A stretch of 64,000 nt of DNA from Oscillospiraceae bacterium (GCA_017432615.1 JAFRIV010000031.1:1-64000), one strand, 5' to 3'; positions 16,397 to 26,262 are shown, numbered from the stretch's first letter. Notes: generated by a model not told the origin, from the letters alone. A program made the numbers and translations.

Positions 16397-18514
16397 ATGA
16401 AAAAAGCAAAAACCATGTTGTCCGTGCTGCTTGTTCTGTGCATGGCAGTTTCCCTGATGGCCGGATTCGGCACGACCGCTTCGGCGGATTACGGCGATCT
16501 TGCCTATGCAGACGGGACTGTTCTTCGCATGGCCACAGGTTACAACAGTGCAAAGACCGGCCTTTTCTTTGATGCGGAAACTGCCGGGGCAGGTATCACC
16601 CTTGCCGACGGCAAAAATTACAACTCCGGCGACCTGAAGCCCACCTGGGTAGCGATTCAGGACATCCTCGGTGTTGTATTCGAAAACAAGTATCAGGGCA
16701 ACGGCGCTTCTGCAGAGTTTGACTACTGGAAAGAGCAGCTCAAGGAAGTGGATATGCTCAGCGGCACAGCCACGAAGCTCAGTGAGTACGGCGAAAGCGG
16801 TTCCATTGTAAACATTGCCGAGTATCTCGACAAGATGCCCAACTTCAGCGCATATCTCGAGGCCAATCCCATCGTCCGCCTCTCCATCACCGGGAATGTC
16901 GACACCGGCGCGATCTACTTCTCTCCGTACTTTGACGGTGTGAATGATATCGAGCGTATGCCTCTCATGCGTGTTGACTGGGTTGCAAAACTTCTTGACG
17001 GGGAAGGCGCATTTGAAGCGGATGCCTGCAAGGCACTCTCTCCTGCCGTTTATGAGCCTTACATGCCCACTTCCGGCAGCATCGATATCGATGTTGTAAC
17101 GCTGGACGGCTCCGCTGTGGAGACCATCAGCAAAAATTATGATGCAGCCGGCAACATTGTTGCTGTGATGAATGATGCCCTTGCCGCCGGAGAAGTGAAC
17201 GGTGTTCAGGCCGTCAACATGCTGCGTGACTACATCGATGCCGCTTATGACGGCTATTACGGCACAGAGCGTTCCAACCTCTTCATCGGCCAGAATGCCG
17301 CCTGGGATGTGGACGAACTGGTTGCCCTCCTCCGCTGTGTGGTTGCCAACCCGCAGACGCTCAACGGCACCGAAACCGTACAGGGTCTGTTCACTCGTGA
17401 AGACAACAACAATCAGCGCCGTGTTGATATGTTCCGCTTTGCCGGCCATCTGTTCGGTATTCGCGGTCTGGAATCCCGTCAGGACTATCTCTATGTCGGT
17501 ACTGACGGCATGCTCCACGACGCCCGCTCTGAAGTGGAGACCTATGTTGCTCTTGACAAGATGCATGACATGGTCGAGGAAGGTCTGATCTCCGCCGCTT
17601 TCGTCAACAAGGAAGAAGAGAGCACCAAGACCTATCTGGAAAATGACCTCGGCTTTATGCACTACGACTACAACCAGACGCAGACCATCTACAATGAAAC
17701 GGTTCTGGATAAGGCCGCCGGTGAGAAGTACATGGCTGTGATGGTTCCTGTGGCCCGTTGGGAGGATGGCACGGAAGGCGGCAACTACATGCGCTTTACC
17801 GAATCCTGGCGTTCTGTGAAGACGGACGGCTGGGGCATCTCTGTTGCCGGTGTCGAAGGCAACCCTGACAAGCTCAATGCCGCCCTTGCTCTGATTGACT
17901 TCGCTTACAGCCCGGAAGGAATGATCCTGATGTCTTATGGTCCTGACGCCTTTATCAAGACCAATGCGGACGGCAGCTATGTCACCTTCAACTTCAACGG
18001 GAATGAAATGCCTGAGATTGCTGATGTCACCCGTGAAGAGCTGTGGGCCAAAGCCAACGGCAACTACACCAACTATGCCCGCTTCTTCCTCGGCTCCACG
18101 CTGAGCTTTGTCAAGAACCAGGCCTTTGAGTTCCAGTGCACCACTGATGCCGGTCGTGAAGGTGCAGGCCATATCTCCACCGCCATCGGTCTCGGTACCA
18201 TCAAGCACCCTGAACTCGCCCTCACGGAGAATCCGTGGTATACTTCTGTTCCTACTGTTCTGCCCACCACCAAGGCCGACAATGACCTGCTGAATACCTA
18301 CACCGATCTGACCAACCAGTTCAGCCAGCAGAAGGGTGATGACAAGGTCAACGTTCTCGTTGATGTAATTGCCTCCGGTCTGACGTTCGAAGGCTTCTCC
18401 TCTGCAGAGGAAGCAGCAGATACCGTTGCCAACACCTGGAGTGATTCCGCCTATCTCGATGTGAAAGAGTGGGCTTGGGAAGATCTGCAGGACTACTATG
18501 CATCTCTCAGCTGA
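16397..18514 (+). CDS. Extracellular solute-binding protein of the pectin importer
   Basis: 705 aa, long like LplA-type binding proteins for oligosaccharides. A signal peptide runs to about residue 30 (TMLSVLLVLCMAVSLMAGFG then TTASA). The spot where a lipobox Cys would be expected reads LMAGFG, so anchoring by lipidation looks lost and cleavage by signal peptidase I at ASA is more likely. The body has the usual two-lobed features, including an AWEDLQDYYASLS end. An AGGAGG site precedes the start. Predicted to bind galacturonate- or rhamnogalacturonate-derived oligosaccharides at the cell surface. Confidence 0.88.
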   Translation: MKKAKTMLSVLLVLCMAVSLMAGFGTTASADYGDLAYADGTVLRMATGYNSAKTGLFFDAETAGAGITLADGKNYNSGDLKPTWVAIQDILGVVFENKYQGNGASAEFDYWKEQLKEVDMLSGTATKLSEYGESGSIVNIAEYLDKMPNFSAYLEANPIVRLSITGNVDTGAIYFSPYFDGVNDIERMPLMRVDWVAKLLDGEGAFEADACKALSPAVYEPYMPTSGSIDIDVVTLDGSAVETISKNYDAAGNIVAVMNDALAAGEVNGVQAVNMLRDYIDAAYDGYYGTERSNLFIGQNAAWDVDELVALLRCVVANPQTLNGTETVQGLFTREDNNNQRRVDMFRFAGHLFGIRGLESRQDYLYVGTDGMLHDARSEVETYVALDKMHDMVEEGLISAAFVNKEEESTKTYLENDLGFMHYDYNQTQTIYNETVLDKAAGEKYMAVMVPVARWEDGTEGGNYMRFTESWRSVKTDGWGISVAGVEGNPDKLNAALALIDFAYSPEGMILMSYGPDAFIKTNADGSYVTFNFNGNEMPEIADVTREELWAKANGNYTNYARFFLGSTLSFVKNQAFEFQCTTDAGREGAGHISTAIGLGTIKHPELALTENPWYTSVPTVLPTTKADNDLLNTYTDLTNQFSQQKGDDKVNVLVDVIASGLTFEGFSSAEEAADTVANTWSDSAYLDVKEWAWEDLQDYYASLS

Positions 18515-18556
18515 CGCTGATTCGCTCCTTTTTAAATCTGACCCATTGCAGCGCCT

Positions 18557-18603
18557 GGGGAAGGGTTTCCTTCCCCGGGTGCTACCCCGGGTGACCAGCA
18601 CCC
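18557..18603 (+). other. Tandem intercistronic hairpins after the binding-protein gene
   Basis: GGGGAAGG-gttt-CCTTCCCC (18557-18576) is followed at once by GGGTGCT/AGCACCC (18577-18603). There is no U-tract. Such elements after binding-protein genes often stabilise the upstream mRNA or partly attenuate transcription, giving excess binding protein. Confidence 0.6.
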
Positions 18604-18624
18604 GAAAATGAGGAGGCCCTCAAC

Positions 18625-19218
18625 ATGTATAAAAAACAAATAAAATTGCAGAAGGCAGCCTGTCTTTTTGCTCTGGCTGCAAGCGTGCTCCTCTTTCTCT
18701 ATTCCCTGGGGATTATGACGGATCTGTATGAGTCGCTGTATTTTACGATCCGCAATCCCGATAATCCGGCCCGTAACCCGGTCGCCGGTGCCCTGATCTA
18801 TTATGATATGCAGGGGTTTAACCGGCAGTTCCTCCATGTGGGGCTGGCGATGATTCTGGTTTCGTGCCTGCTGTTTATTACCGGCACACATTCCCGCCGC
18901 AGATATTATTTCGGTAATGTGTTTGCCGTGGGTCTTCATGCTGCTGTCGGCATTGCTGCGGTTCTTTGGGCGCGTGCACAGATCCTTGTTTACAAAGCCC
19001 AATATCTGGCCGAGGTTGACTTTGAAGCCCTGAAGGACTTTTCGGAAAAGCGCAACACTTACTTTACGGATTCGACCTTCTGGTTTGATATTCACACTCT
19101 TGTCTTTGCTATTGTGATCATTGCCAACGTGCTTTTGATCGCAAACCTGATTTGGAAGTTCTCTATGATGAAGCAGGAAAAACAGCTGATTGAAGCCGGG
19201 AAAGGAGCCACAGCATGA
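18625..19218 (+). CDS. Four-pass membrane protein in pectin locus
   Basis: 197 aa, with helices near residues 10-32, 70-88, 98-118 and 152-178 and a 35-aa charged loop before the last helix. The C-terminus is basic and cytoplasmic. No known domain is recognised. The last four bases (ATGA at 19215-19218) overlap the next gene start, and the next gene product has a similar layout, so the two may form a heteromeric membrane unit. Confidence 0.7.
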   Translation: MYKKQIKLQKAACLFALAASVLLFLYSLGIMTDLYESLYFTIRNPDNPARNPVAGALIYYDMQGFNRQFLHVGLAMILVSCLLFITGTHSRRRYYFGNVFAVGLHAAVGIAAVLWARAQILVYKAQYLAEVDFEALKDFSEKRNTYFTDSTFWFDIHTLVFAIVIIANVLLIANLIWKFSMMKQEKQLIEAGKGATA

Positions 19219-19715
19219 ACGAAGAACAATTCATTCGCCGTGACAGAATGCGTTTCACCAAAAACACGCTTTCTTCTACGCTGGCTATTCTGGCAATAGT
19301 TTTCGATGTTTTCTATTTCATCAATATCTATAAATCGGATGTGGGCCATAACGTCGGTAATTTCTATTATCAGATCCGCATCGGTGCCTCCATCATCTAC
19401 AATCTGGTCTTTATGCTCGCCGCTTTCCTCTCCTCGGAGGGAGTCAAAAACTATAAGAAGGAATACTGCTATATCCTTCTTGTGATCGGCGTGATTCAGA
19501 TCGTTCGTATTTTCATTCTCCCCGCTCAGGCTGCCGCAGCGGAGATCACCATCGGCGGCACGGTATACAAGGTGATGGAGAGGGCACAGCATATCCGTGT
19601 TGTGCTGTATCTGCTTGTTTCCGCCGCCTGCTGTCTCGCAGGCGGGGTAATCGGCATCAAGCGCTGCAATGAGCTTTCCGCGCATCTGGCTTCATTGCAG
19701 GAAAGCAAAGCTTAA
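19215..19715 (+). CDS. Four-pass membrane protein in pectin locus
   Basis: 166 aa, helices near residues 18-38, 54-72, 79-97 and 125-145. Starts within the stop of the previous gene and ends 12 bp before the ATPase gene. No family recognised; size and topology match its upstream neighbour, hinting at an old duplication. Confidence 0.7.
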   Translation: MNEEQFIRRDRMRFTKNTLSSTLAILAIVFDVFYFINIYKSDVGHNVGNFYYQIRIGASIIYNLVFMLAAFLSSEGVKNYKKEYCYILLVIGVIQIVRIFILPAQAAAAEITIGGTVYKVMERAQHIRVVLYLLVSAACCLAGGVIGIKRCNELSAHLASLQESKA

Positions 19716-19727
19716 GGAGGCGGCAAA

Positions 19728-20816
19728 ATGGCGCAACTGAGCTTACAGCATATTGATAAGATCTACGACAACAACGTACAGGCTGTGTTTGATTTCAACC
19801 TGGACGTAAAAGACGGGGAATTCATCGTTCTCGTCGGCCCGTCAGGCTGCGGGAAATCTACAACGCTCCGTATGATTGCCGGTCTGGAGGATATCTCCAA
19901 CGGCAAACTGATCCTGGACGGAAAGGATATCACCTCCACGCCTGCAAAAGACAGAGACATGGCGATGGTGTTTCAGAACTATGCACTTTACGGGCATATG
20001 ACTATCTATGAGAACATGGCCTTCTCTCTGACGCTGCGTAAGGAGAATCCGAATGTCATTCACAAAAAAGTGCTTGCCGCGGCAGAGATCCTCGGTCTGA
20101 CGGAGCAGTTGAACAAAAAGCCGTCACAGCTCTCCGGCGGGCAGCGCCAGCGTGTAGCCATGGGCCGTTCTATCGTTCGCAACCCGAAGCTGTTTCTTTT
20201 TGACGAACCGCTGAGCAACTTGGATGCGAAACTGCGCGGCGCCACAAGGCGTGAGATCCTTCTTCTTCACAAACGCCTCGGGGCGACCATGCTGTACGTA
20301 ACCCACGACCAGACGGAAGCTTTGACGCTGGCCGACAGGATCGTATGTATGTCCATGGGCCATGTACAGCAGGTGGGTACTCCGCTTGAACTGTATGATT
20401 CCCCGGCAAATCTCTTTGTCGCCAGCTTTATCGGTCTGCCTCCGATGAATTTCTTCGATGTAAAAGTGGAGAAAGGGTTTCTGGTCAATTCTCAGCTGCA
20501 TACAGCGCTTTCTCCGGAGGAGAAGGATCTTCTCAAGGCCTATGAAGGCAAACAGATCACACTGGGTGTCCGTCCGGAGAACATCGTGGAGGGCGGAGAT
20601 GTTTCCATCAAAGTTTTCTCCAACGAGAACCTCGGCATGAATACTCTGGTCCATGGTCATCTGGGCGATTCCAAATCCGCCTCTGATAAGATTACTGCCA
20701 AGCTGCGCGGTTGGTGTAACTATAAGGAAGGAGATATTGCTTCGGTTTCCTTCAACCGGAAGCACTTCTTTGACAAAGACACCACCAATGCAATTCGGAA
20801 GGAGGGTCAGCCGTGA
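19728..20816 (+). CDS. Sugar ABC importer ATPase (MsmX/UgpC type), copy 1
   Basis: 362 aa. Walker A GPSGCGKST, signature LSGGQRQRVAMGRS, Walker B LFLFDEPLSNLDAK and a C-terminal OB-fold regulatory domain (GVRPENIV) define the CUT1 ATPase group. The Q-loop region reads YALYGHMT where YPHM is usual. Two such ATPases occur in this locus, which is unusual because one MsmX normally serves many importers. The stop overlaps the GTG start of the next gene. Confidence 0.92.
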   Translation: MAQLSLQHIDKIYDNNVQAVFDFNLDVKDGEFIVLVGPSGCGKSTTLRMIAGLEDISNGKLILDGKDITSTPAKDRDMAMVFQNYALYGHMTIYENMAFSLTLRKENPNVIHKKVLAAAEILGLTEQLNKKPSQLSGGQRQRVAMGRSIVRNPKLFLFDEPLSNLDAKLRGATRREILLLHKRLGATMLYVTHDQTEALTLADRIVCMSMGHVQQVGTPLELYDSPANLFVASFIGLPPMNFFDVKVEKGFLVNSQLHTALSPEEKDLLKAYEGKQITLGVRPENIVEGGDVSIKVFSNENLGMNTLVHGHLGDSKSASDKITAKLRGWCNYKEGDIASVSFNRKHFFDKDTTNAIRKEGQP

Positions 20817-21367
20817 AACAGAACAATGCCTCTCATATACCGGAGTTTTTACGCAAGATCGTCGTTTCCCTGAAGCGGAAACCGCAAACGATCCCTCTGG
20901 TTGTTTTCGTCATCGCATTTCTTGTTTATTCTCTGAATCTGACCCATGTTTCCCACACGACAGCGCGTATTCAGGGTCCCGGCATGGGGCTGTATGGGTT
21001 TATTACCATGTTGTTCTCTATGCTTGCTTTCGTATGTTTCAGCAATTCCTTCCCCCACCGCAAAAAGGTCAATATCCCGATGCTGGTGCTGATGTTCCTG
21101 ATGATTGCTGTGATCATCTTCTGTGATGTGCAGTACCGCGGTCTGATTTACACCGCTTTGAACCGTGCCGAAAATCCGATTGCGCCGGAAGGCTATATCA
21201 ACAGCGCTTACAGTATGCTGATGACCCATATCATTGTGCTCTGCATCGGTGTTGCCCTCGTTGCGCTGCTGCCGGTCTACACAAAAATTTTGCGCAGTAT
21301 TAAAACCTCTGTGGAGGTGGAAGACAACGGCAGGATGGATGACATTGACATCTCCGGCGAAGACTGA
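20813..21367 (+). CDS. Four-pass membrane protein in pectin locus
   Basis: 184 aa from GTG 20813, overlapping the ATPase stop and preceded by GGAGGG. Helices lie near residues 23-41, 56-76, 84-103 and 138-160, with an acidic C-terminal tail (DDIDISGED). No domain recognised. Direct coupling to the ATPase gene suggests a role with the transporter. Confidence 0.7.
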   Translation: MKQNNASHIPEFLRKIVVSLKRKPQTIPLVVFVIAFLVYSLNLTHVSHTTARIQGPGMGLYGFITMLFSMLAFVCFSNSFPHRKKVNIPMLVLMFLMIAVIIFCDVQYRGLIYTALNRAENPIAPEGYINSAYSMLMTHIIVLCIGVALVALLPVYTKILRSIKTSVEVEDNGRMDDIDISGED

Positions 21368-21457
21368 TTGTCTGCTCGCCGAAGGGATCATTCACAATAG
21401 GACCCGGGAGGCTACCGCATCAGCCTCCCTTTCTTAAAAAGAAGAGGTGGGGCCAGG

Positions 21458-22108
21458 ATGCCCAAAAAAAACAACCCCTCCACAGAGGAAAACCGCAGCG
21501 CGAAAGATTACTATCATCTTCATTCGGAAGCGATTGATGACCTTGTCCATGCAGATGCCTCCAACTCCCCCGAGGTTTCCCCGCAGGAACTTGCCAAATA
21601 CCGGTCAAAGCATGGGATCCGCCTTTCTGACTGGGTCAAGGTCCTTCTGATCAAGTTCTGGTTCAACGGGTCAGTCTGTTTCTTCTTTTTCTGGGGGTTA
21701 GGCACCTACCTTACTGCTCTTGTGGATCAGCTTGCCGTTCTCGGTATTGCCATGGGGATCATCACAGACCTGTTGGTCAATAACATTCTCCGCTTCTATG
21801 CAAAAACCGAAGGAGAAAATGACCGCTGGATGATGTTTCCCAAAAAAGGATACGTCAGTTTCCCTCTGAATATTCTCTATTCCTTTCTCGTGCTGTTCTT
21901 TGTGTTTATGTTCTATCAGGTCCTGAATACCGTGATCATCCGCATGACCGGCGTCTCAGACACGATTCCTGTTGGCGTTGGTCCGATTGGTTTTGGGTTG
22001 ATCTATCTCGGCTTTGATCTGATGTTCCTCTCTTTAAAGTTCTTATTCCTGCGCATTGTACAAAATGCAAAAACCGGTACCACAAACGGAAGGAATGATT
22101 TTTCATGA
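21458..22108 (+). CDS. Four-pass membrane protein in pectin locus
   Basis: 216 aa. A 60-aa soluble N-terminus rich in charged and Ser/Pro residues is followed by four helices (about 68-90, 92-110, 133-158, 178-200). AAGAGG precedes the start. The stop overlaps the GH28 start by four bases. No family recognised. Confidence 0.7.
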   Translation: MPKKNNPSTEENRSAKDYYHLHSEAIDDLVHADASNSPEVSPQELAKYRSKHGIRLSDWVKVLLIKFWFNGSVCFFFFWGLGTYLTALVDQLAVLGIAMGIITDLLVNNILRFYAKTEGENDRWMMFPKKGYVSFPLNILYSFLVLFFVFMFYQVLNTVIIRMTGVSDTIPVGVGPIGFGLIYLGFDLMFLSLKFLFLRIVQNAKTGTTNGRNDFS

Positions 22109-23685
22109 TTCAGCTGTTGTACGCTTCCTCTGTTTCCGCCTGTTTTGAGCTGGATTCTTCCGCTCCTTTTTATGCCCCCCTCTCCTTCCGGATCTTTCTC
22201 AACGGTGAAGAGGTCCGCAGGGAAGGACGCAATGTTTTTTCCCTGTTCTCTCTGCAGCCGTCTTCTTCATACACATTGGATCTTCTCTTCGACGACGGAA
22301 AGAAGGAGACGCTCTCCTTCAGGACGCAGGCAGAACACTGTGCTGTCAATGTTCGTGATTTTGGTGCCGTCGGAGACGGGGAGACGAATGATACCGTTGC
22401 TATTCAGACAGCGATTGCCTGTCTGCCCGCCGGAGGGCGGCTGATTTTCCCTCCCGGATGTTATCTCACCTCTCCGCTTTCCCTCAAAAGTGATCTCACA
22501 TTGGATTTTCAGGAGGGCGCCCATCTGCTGGGTTCCCCCAACAGGGCGGACTATCCGGTCATTCCCGGTTCCGTTCCGGATCAGGTTACCGGAGAAGAGT
22601 TGTATTTCGGCGGTTTTGAAGGCAATTGCGTGCCGATGTATCAGTCCCTGGTGACTGCTTCCTATGCGGAGAATATTACGATTATCGGCCCGGGATGCAT
22701 TGACGGGAATGCCCAGAACAGCGACTGGTGGCAGGTCTTCCGTACGCTCCCCGTTGCGCGGCCGCGTCTTCTGTTCTTCAACCGCTGCAGCAACGTCACG
22801 CTTCACGGAATCGCTGCCTGCAATTCTCCTTCCTGGCAGCTGCATCCATACTATTCCGCTGCAGTATCTTTCTTTGATGTTTCTGTCACCGCACCGAAAG
22901 ACAGTCCCAATACCGACGCTCTCGATCCGGAAGGCTGTGATGATGTCAAGATCATCGGCTGCCGGTTCAGCGTTGGAGACGATTGTATAGCCGTAAAATC
23001 CGGCAAGATGGAACTTGGCCGCAAGCTGAAACAGCCTGCCAGCCGTCATATCATACGGAACTGCCTGATGGAATTCGGGCACGGCGCTCTTACGCTCGGC
23101 AGTGAGATCGGTGCCGGCGTACAGGATCTTTCTGTAAGCAAATGCTTTTTCCGCGGCACCGACCGTGGGCTTCGCATCAAAGCGCGCCGCGGACGCGGAG
23201 AAGACTGCCGCATCAACAATGTTGTTTTCGATGGCATCCGTATGGAGGGTGTCCTCACGCCGGTGGTCATCAACTTGTGGTATAATTGCTGTGATCCGGA
23301 TCGCTACAGCGAATATGTCTGGTCGCGCGATTCCCTTCCGGTTGACGAGCGCACCCCGCATTTCGGTTCCTTCCGCTTCACCAACATGGTATGTACCGAT
23401 GCGGAAGTTGCCGCCTGCTATATCGACGGTTTGCCGGAGAGCCCGATTGACAGCGTGTGCTTCGAAAACGTGTCCGTTTCTTTTTCGGAAACTGCGAAAC
23501 CCGGCGTTCCCGCCATGCAGAATTTTGCCGAGGAGCGTTGCCGTCTTGGGCTGTATTTTGACAACGTTCGTCAGGTCATGCTGAAAAATGTTTCTCTGAA
23601 AGGAGTTGTCGGCAAAGCAGTGATTGCAGATCATTATGAAGCCCTTTCTCAGGAGAACGTTACGGAAAGCGAGGGAAACGAATGA
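22105..23685 (+). CDS. Glycoside hydrolase family 28 (polygalacturonase-type)
   Basis: 526 aa. All GH28 catalytic landmarks are present in order: NTDALDPEG, GDDCIAVKSG (the Asp pair), GHGALTLGSE (His) and RGLRIKARRG. It starts with RDFGAVGDGETNDT, the standard beta-helix opening. No signal peptide, so it should act in the cytoplasm on imported galacturonide oligomers. Operon position next to GH105 and GH4 supports intracellular trimming of pectic fragments. Confidence 0.93.
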   Translation: MIQLLYASSVSACFELDSSAPFYAPLSFRIFLNGEEVRREGRNVFSLFSLQPSSSYTLDLLFDDGKKETLSFRTQAEHCAVNVRDFGAVGDGETNDTVAIQTAIACLPAGGRLIFPPGCYLTSPLSLKSDLTLDFQEGAHLLGSPNRADYPVIPGSVPDQVTGEELYFGGFEGNCVPMYQSLVTASYAENITIIGPGCIDGNAQNSDWWQVFRTLPVARPRLLFFNRCSNVTLHGIAACNSPSWQLHPYYSAAVSFFDVSVTAPKDSPNTDALDPEGCDDVKIIGCRFSVGDDCIAVKSGKMELGRKLKQPASRHIIRNCLMEFGHGALTLGSEIGAGVQDLSVSKCFFRGTDRGLRIKARRGRGEDCRINNVVFDGIRMEGVLTPVVINLWYNCCDPDRYSEYVWSRDSLPVDERTPHFGSFRFTNMVCTDAEVAACYIDGLPESPIDSVCFENVSVSFSETAKPGVPAMQNFAEERCRLGLYFDNVRQVMLKNVSLKGVVGKAVIADHYEALSQENVTESEGNE

Positions 23686-24812
23686 CGCTTTCTGAACAGA
23701 TCGATGCCTATATTCTTCATCTGATTCAGACCTCCACTCCGGAGCGTACCCAGTGGAATATCGAACGGATCCGTCAGGGAAAGCCGACCAACTGGAATTA
23801 TATCGACGGATGCATGCTCACAGCTCTTCTGGCCATGGCGGAAATCACCGGCGACTACCGCTATTTTGATTTCGTCGAAGGCTTTGCGGATGCTTTTGTA
23901 TCAGAAGACGGTTCGATCCGCACCTATGACGCTTCCGCCTGTAATCTTGATGATATCAATGAGGGCAGGATCCTCTTCCCTCTTTACCGGAAGACCGGCC
24001 GGGAAAAATACCGCCTTGCTGCAGATGTCCTGTATCAGCAGCTTTTACATCAGCCGCGTACGGAGGAAGGGAATTTCTGGCATAAAGCCATCTATCCCGA
24101 CCAGGTCTGGCTGGATGGGATCTATATGGCGCAGCCGTTTTATGCCTTATATGAAAAATCATTCGGCTCCGGGGATTTTTCCGACATCGTTCAGCAGATC
24201 GAAACGGTTTCCCGTCGTATGCGGGATCCGTTGACCGGGCTTTATTATCACGGCTATGATGCCGGCCGCAGCATTTTCTGGGCAGATCCCGTAACCGGAT
24301 GCTCCGCCAACTTCTGGCTTCGCTCCATCGGCTGGTTCTCTGTCGCACTGGCAGACCTGCTCGAGATCCTGCCTGCCGGAGCGCAGCGCGAAAAGCTCAG
24401 CGGGATCTTCTCTTCCCTGATGGAAAGCATCCATCGTTTTGCGGAGGAAGATACCGGTATGTACTGGCAGGTTCCGGATCAGCCGGGCCGTGAGGGGAAT
24501 TATCTGGAGACCAGCGGCAGTTCCATGATCGCCTATGCTATGTTAAAGGGCGCCCGTCTCGGCGTGCTGAAAGCAGATTATGCCGCATACGGTCAAAAGA
24601 CTTTCTTCGGTATTGCAGAGAAGTACCTTTCTTTTTCCGGCGATGTGCTGAATCTCGGGGGCATCTGTCTGGTTGCCGGTCTTGGCCCCGCCAATAATCT
24701 GCGCAGAGACGGCAGTTATGAGTATTATATCTCCGAGCCTGTAGTAGAGAATGATGCCAAAGGGGTCGCCCCCTTCCTTCTCGCCTATACCGAGATCAAA
24801 CGTCTCTCCTGA
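23682..24812 (+). CDS. Unsaturated rhamnogalacturonyl hydrolase (GH105/GH88, YteR type)
   Basis: 376 aa, usual length. The alpha/alpha barrel motif DQVWLDGIYMAQPF contains the Asp equivalent to the YteR catalytic residue. The NFWLRSIGWFSVAL and YLETSGSSMIAYAM segments are also typical. Removes the unsaturated uronate left at the end of lyase-cut pectic oligosaccharides. No signal peptide. The start overlaps the GH28 stop by four bases. Confidence 0.92.
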   Translation: MTLSEQIDAYILHLIQTSTPERTQWNIERIRQGKPTNWNYIDGCMLTALLAMAEITGDYRYFDFVEGFADAFVSEDGSIRTYDASACNLDDINEGRILFPLYRKTGREKYRLAADVLYQQLLHQPRTEEGNFWHKAIYPDQVWLDGIYMAQPFYALYEKSFGSGDFSDIVQQIETVSRRMRDPLTGLYYHGYDAGRSIFWADPVTGCSANFWLRSIGWFSVALADLLEILPAGAQREKLSGIFSSLMESIHRFAEEDTGMYWQVPDQPGREGNYLETSGSSMIAYAMLKGARLGVLKADYAAYGQKTFFGIAEKYLSFSGDVLNLGGICLVAGLGPANNLRRDGSYEYYISEPVVENDAKGVAPFLLAYTEIKRLS

Positions 24813-24825
24813 ATCCTTACCTGCC

Positions 24826-26223
24826 ATGAAACACATCAAACTTGCTTATATCGGGGGCGGCTCCAAAGCCTGGGCACGTGTCTTTATGAATGACCTTGCC
24901 CTGACGGAAGGCCTTACCGGTGAGATTGCCCTCTACGATATCGATCAGGAAGCCGCACGCCGAAACCAGGCGATTGGCAGAAGGATCAACGAACATCCCG
25001 ATACCCTCTCCCGATGGGATTATACGGTGTCCTCGTCCCTTGACGAAGCGCTCACAGGCGCTGATTTTGTGGCATGTTCCATCCTTCCCGGGACGTTTGA
25101 TGAAATGCACTCCGATGTCCATGCCCCGGAAGCGTTCGGCATCTGGCAGTCGGTAGGTGATACCGTAGGGCCGGGCGGTGTCCTTCGTGCCATGCGGACG
25201 GTGCCCATCTATGAGGAGTTTGCCAGGGCAATTGCCCGCTGCTGTCCGAATGCCTGGGTCATCAATCTCACCAACCCGATGACGATCTGCTGCAAAACTC
25301 TTTTCGATGTTTTTCCCGGGATCAGGGCTTTCGGCTGCTGCCATGAAGTATTCAACGCAGAAGATTTCCTCTGCTGTGTTTTGCAGGAAGAGCTTGGCAT
25401 TCCCCGTCCGGATCGTCATGAACTTGTGATCGACGCCTCCGGGATCAACCACTTCACCTGGATCACGGAAGCACGCTATCGGGATACCGACGTTCTTGCC
25501 CTGCTGCCGCACTTCATGGAGCGCTTCTTTGAAAGCGGATACTGTGAAAAGCGGGGCGTTTCCCCGGATGACTGGCGGCATGATCCGTTCTGTTATGGGA
25601 ACCGCGTAAAAATGGATCTGTTCCGGCGTTTCGGGGTACTGGCTGCTGCCGGCGACCGCCATCTTGTGGAATTTCTTTCTCCCGGGGAGTATCTCTCTTC
25701 TCCTGAGGCAGCGGAGGCCTGGCAGTTTCATCTCACCACGGTGGCTTACCGCAAAGCCGACCAGCGTCGCAAAGTGGAAGACTCCGTTGCTGTGGCGGAA
25801 GGGCGCAAAAGCGTTGTTCTGCAGCGCAGTCCGGAGGAACTGATTGCCCTGATGAAAGCGATTCTTGGCTTCGGTGCTGTTATTTCCAATGCCAATACTG
25901 TCAACCGTGGGCAAATGCCGCAGTTGCCTCTGGGCAGTGTGGTGGAAGTCAACCATGTTTTTGACAACGATTCTGTCCGTCCGATCCTGACAAATCCTCT
26001 GCCGGATGCCGTAGCTGCTCTGGTATTGCGCAATGCCCTCAACATTGAAAACACCTATGCCGGCATCAAAGCGCGTGATCTCAACCTGATCTTTGAAGCA
26101 TTCCTGGCCCAGCCGCTCTGCAGCCGTCTGACATCTGCACAGGCGGAAGAACTCTTTGCAACTATGATTCTCAATACCCGCGAATATCTGGAACCCTGGT
26201 ATGACCTCGGTGCCCTTCAATAA
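24826..26223 (+). CDS. Glycoside hydrolase family 4 (LplD-like alpha-galacturonidase)
   Basis: 465 aa from ATG 24826. The N-terminus KLAYIGGGSKAWARVF is the NAD-binding loop, NLTNPMTICC and GCCHEVFN supply the Asn/Cys/His metal site, and GINHFTW completes it. GH4 enzymes use NAD+ and Mn2+ in a redox-assisted cleavage. The best functional analogue is LplD, an alpha-galacturonidase encoded with the Lpl transporter in Bacillus. It would release galacturonate from the oligomers handled by the two preceding enzymes. Confidence 0.9.
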   Translation: MKHIKLAYIGGGSKAWARVFMNDLALTEGLTGEIALYDIDQEAARRNQAIGRRINEHPDTLSRWDYTVSSSLDEALTGADFVACSILPGTFDEMHSDVHAPEAFGIWQSVGDTVGPGGVLRAMRTVPIYEEFARAIARCCPNAWVINLTNPMTICCKTLFDVFPGIRAFGCCHEVFNAEDFLCCVLQEELGIPRPDRHELVIDASGINHFTWITEARYRDTDVLALLPHFMERFFESGYCEKRGVSPDDWRHDPFCYGNRVKMDLFRRFGVLAAAGDRHLVEFLSPGEYLSSPEAAEAWQFHLTTVAYRKADQRRKVEDSVAVAEGRKSVVLQRSPEELIALMKAILGFGAVISNANTVNRGQMPQLPLGSVVEVNHVFDNDSVRPILTNPLPDAVAALVLRNALNIENTYAGIKARDLNLIFEAFLAQPLCSRLTSAQAEELFATMILNTREYLEPWYDLGALQ

Positions 26224-26262
26224 AGCGAACCATCAACTTTACTCTTCTGGGAGGCAATCATC

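Noticed and set aside
16274-18601. Open frame of 775 codons antisense to the solute-binding protein gene
   Set aside because: Produced by codon bias of the real gene on the other strand; no ribosome site, family or operon logic.
22267-26220. Long antisense frames opposite the GH28 and GH4 genes
   Set aside because: Catalytic motifs lie on the sense strand, and the sense genes overlap neighbours in operon fashion.
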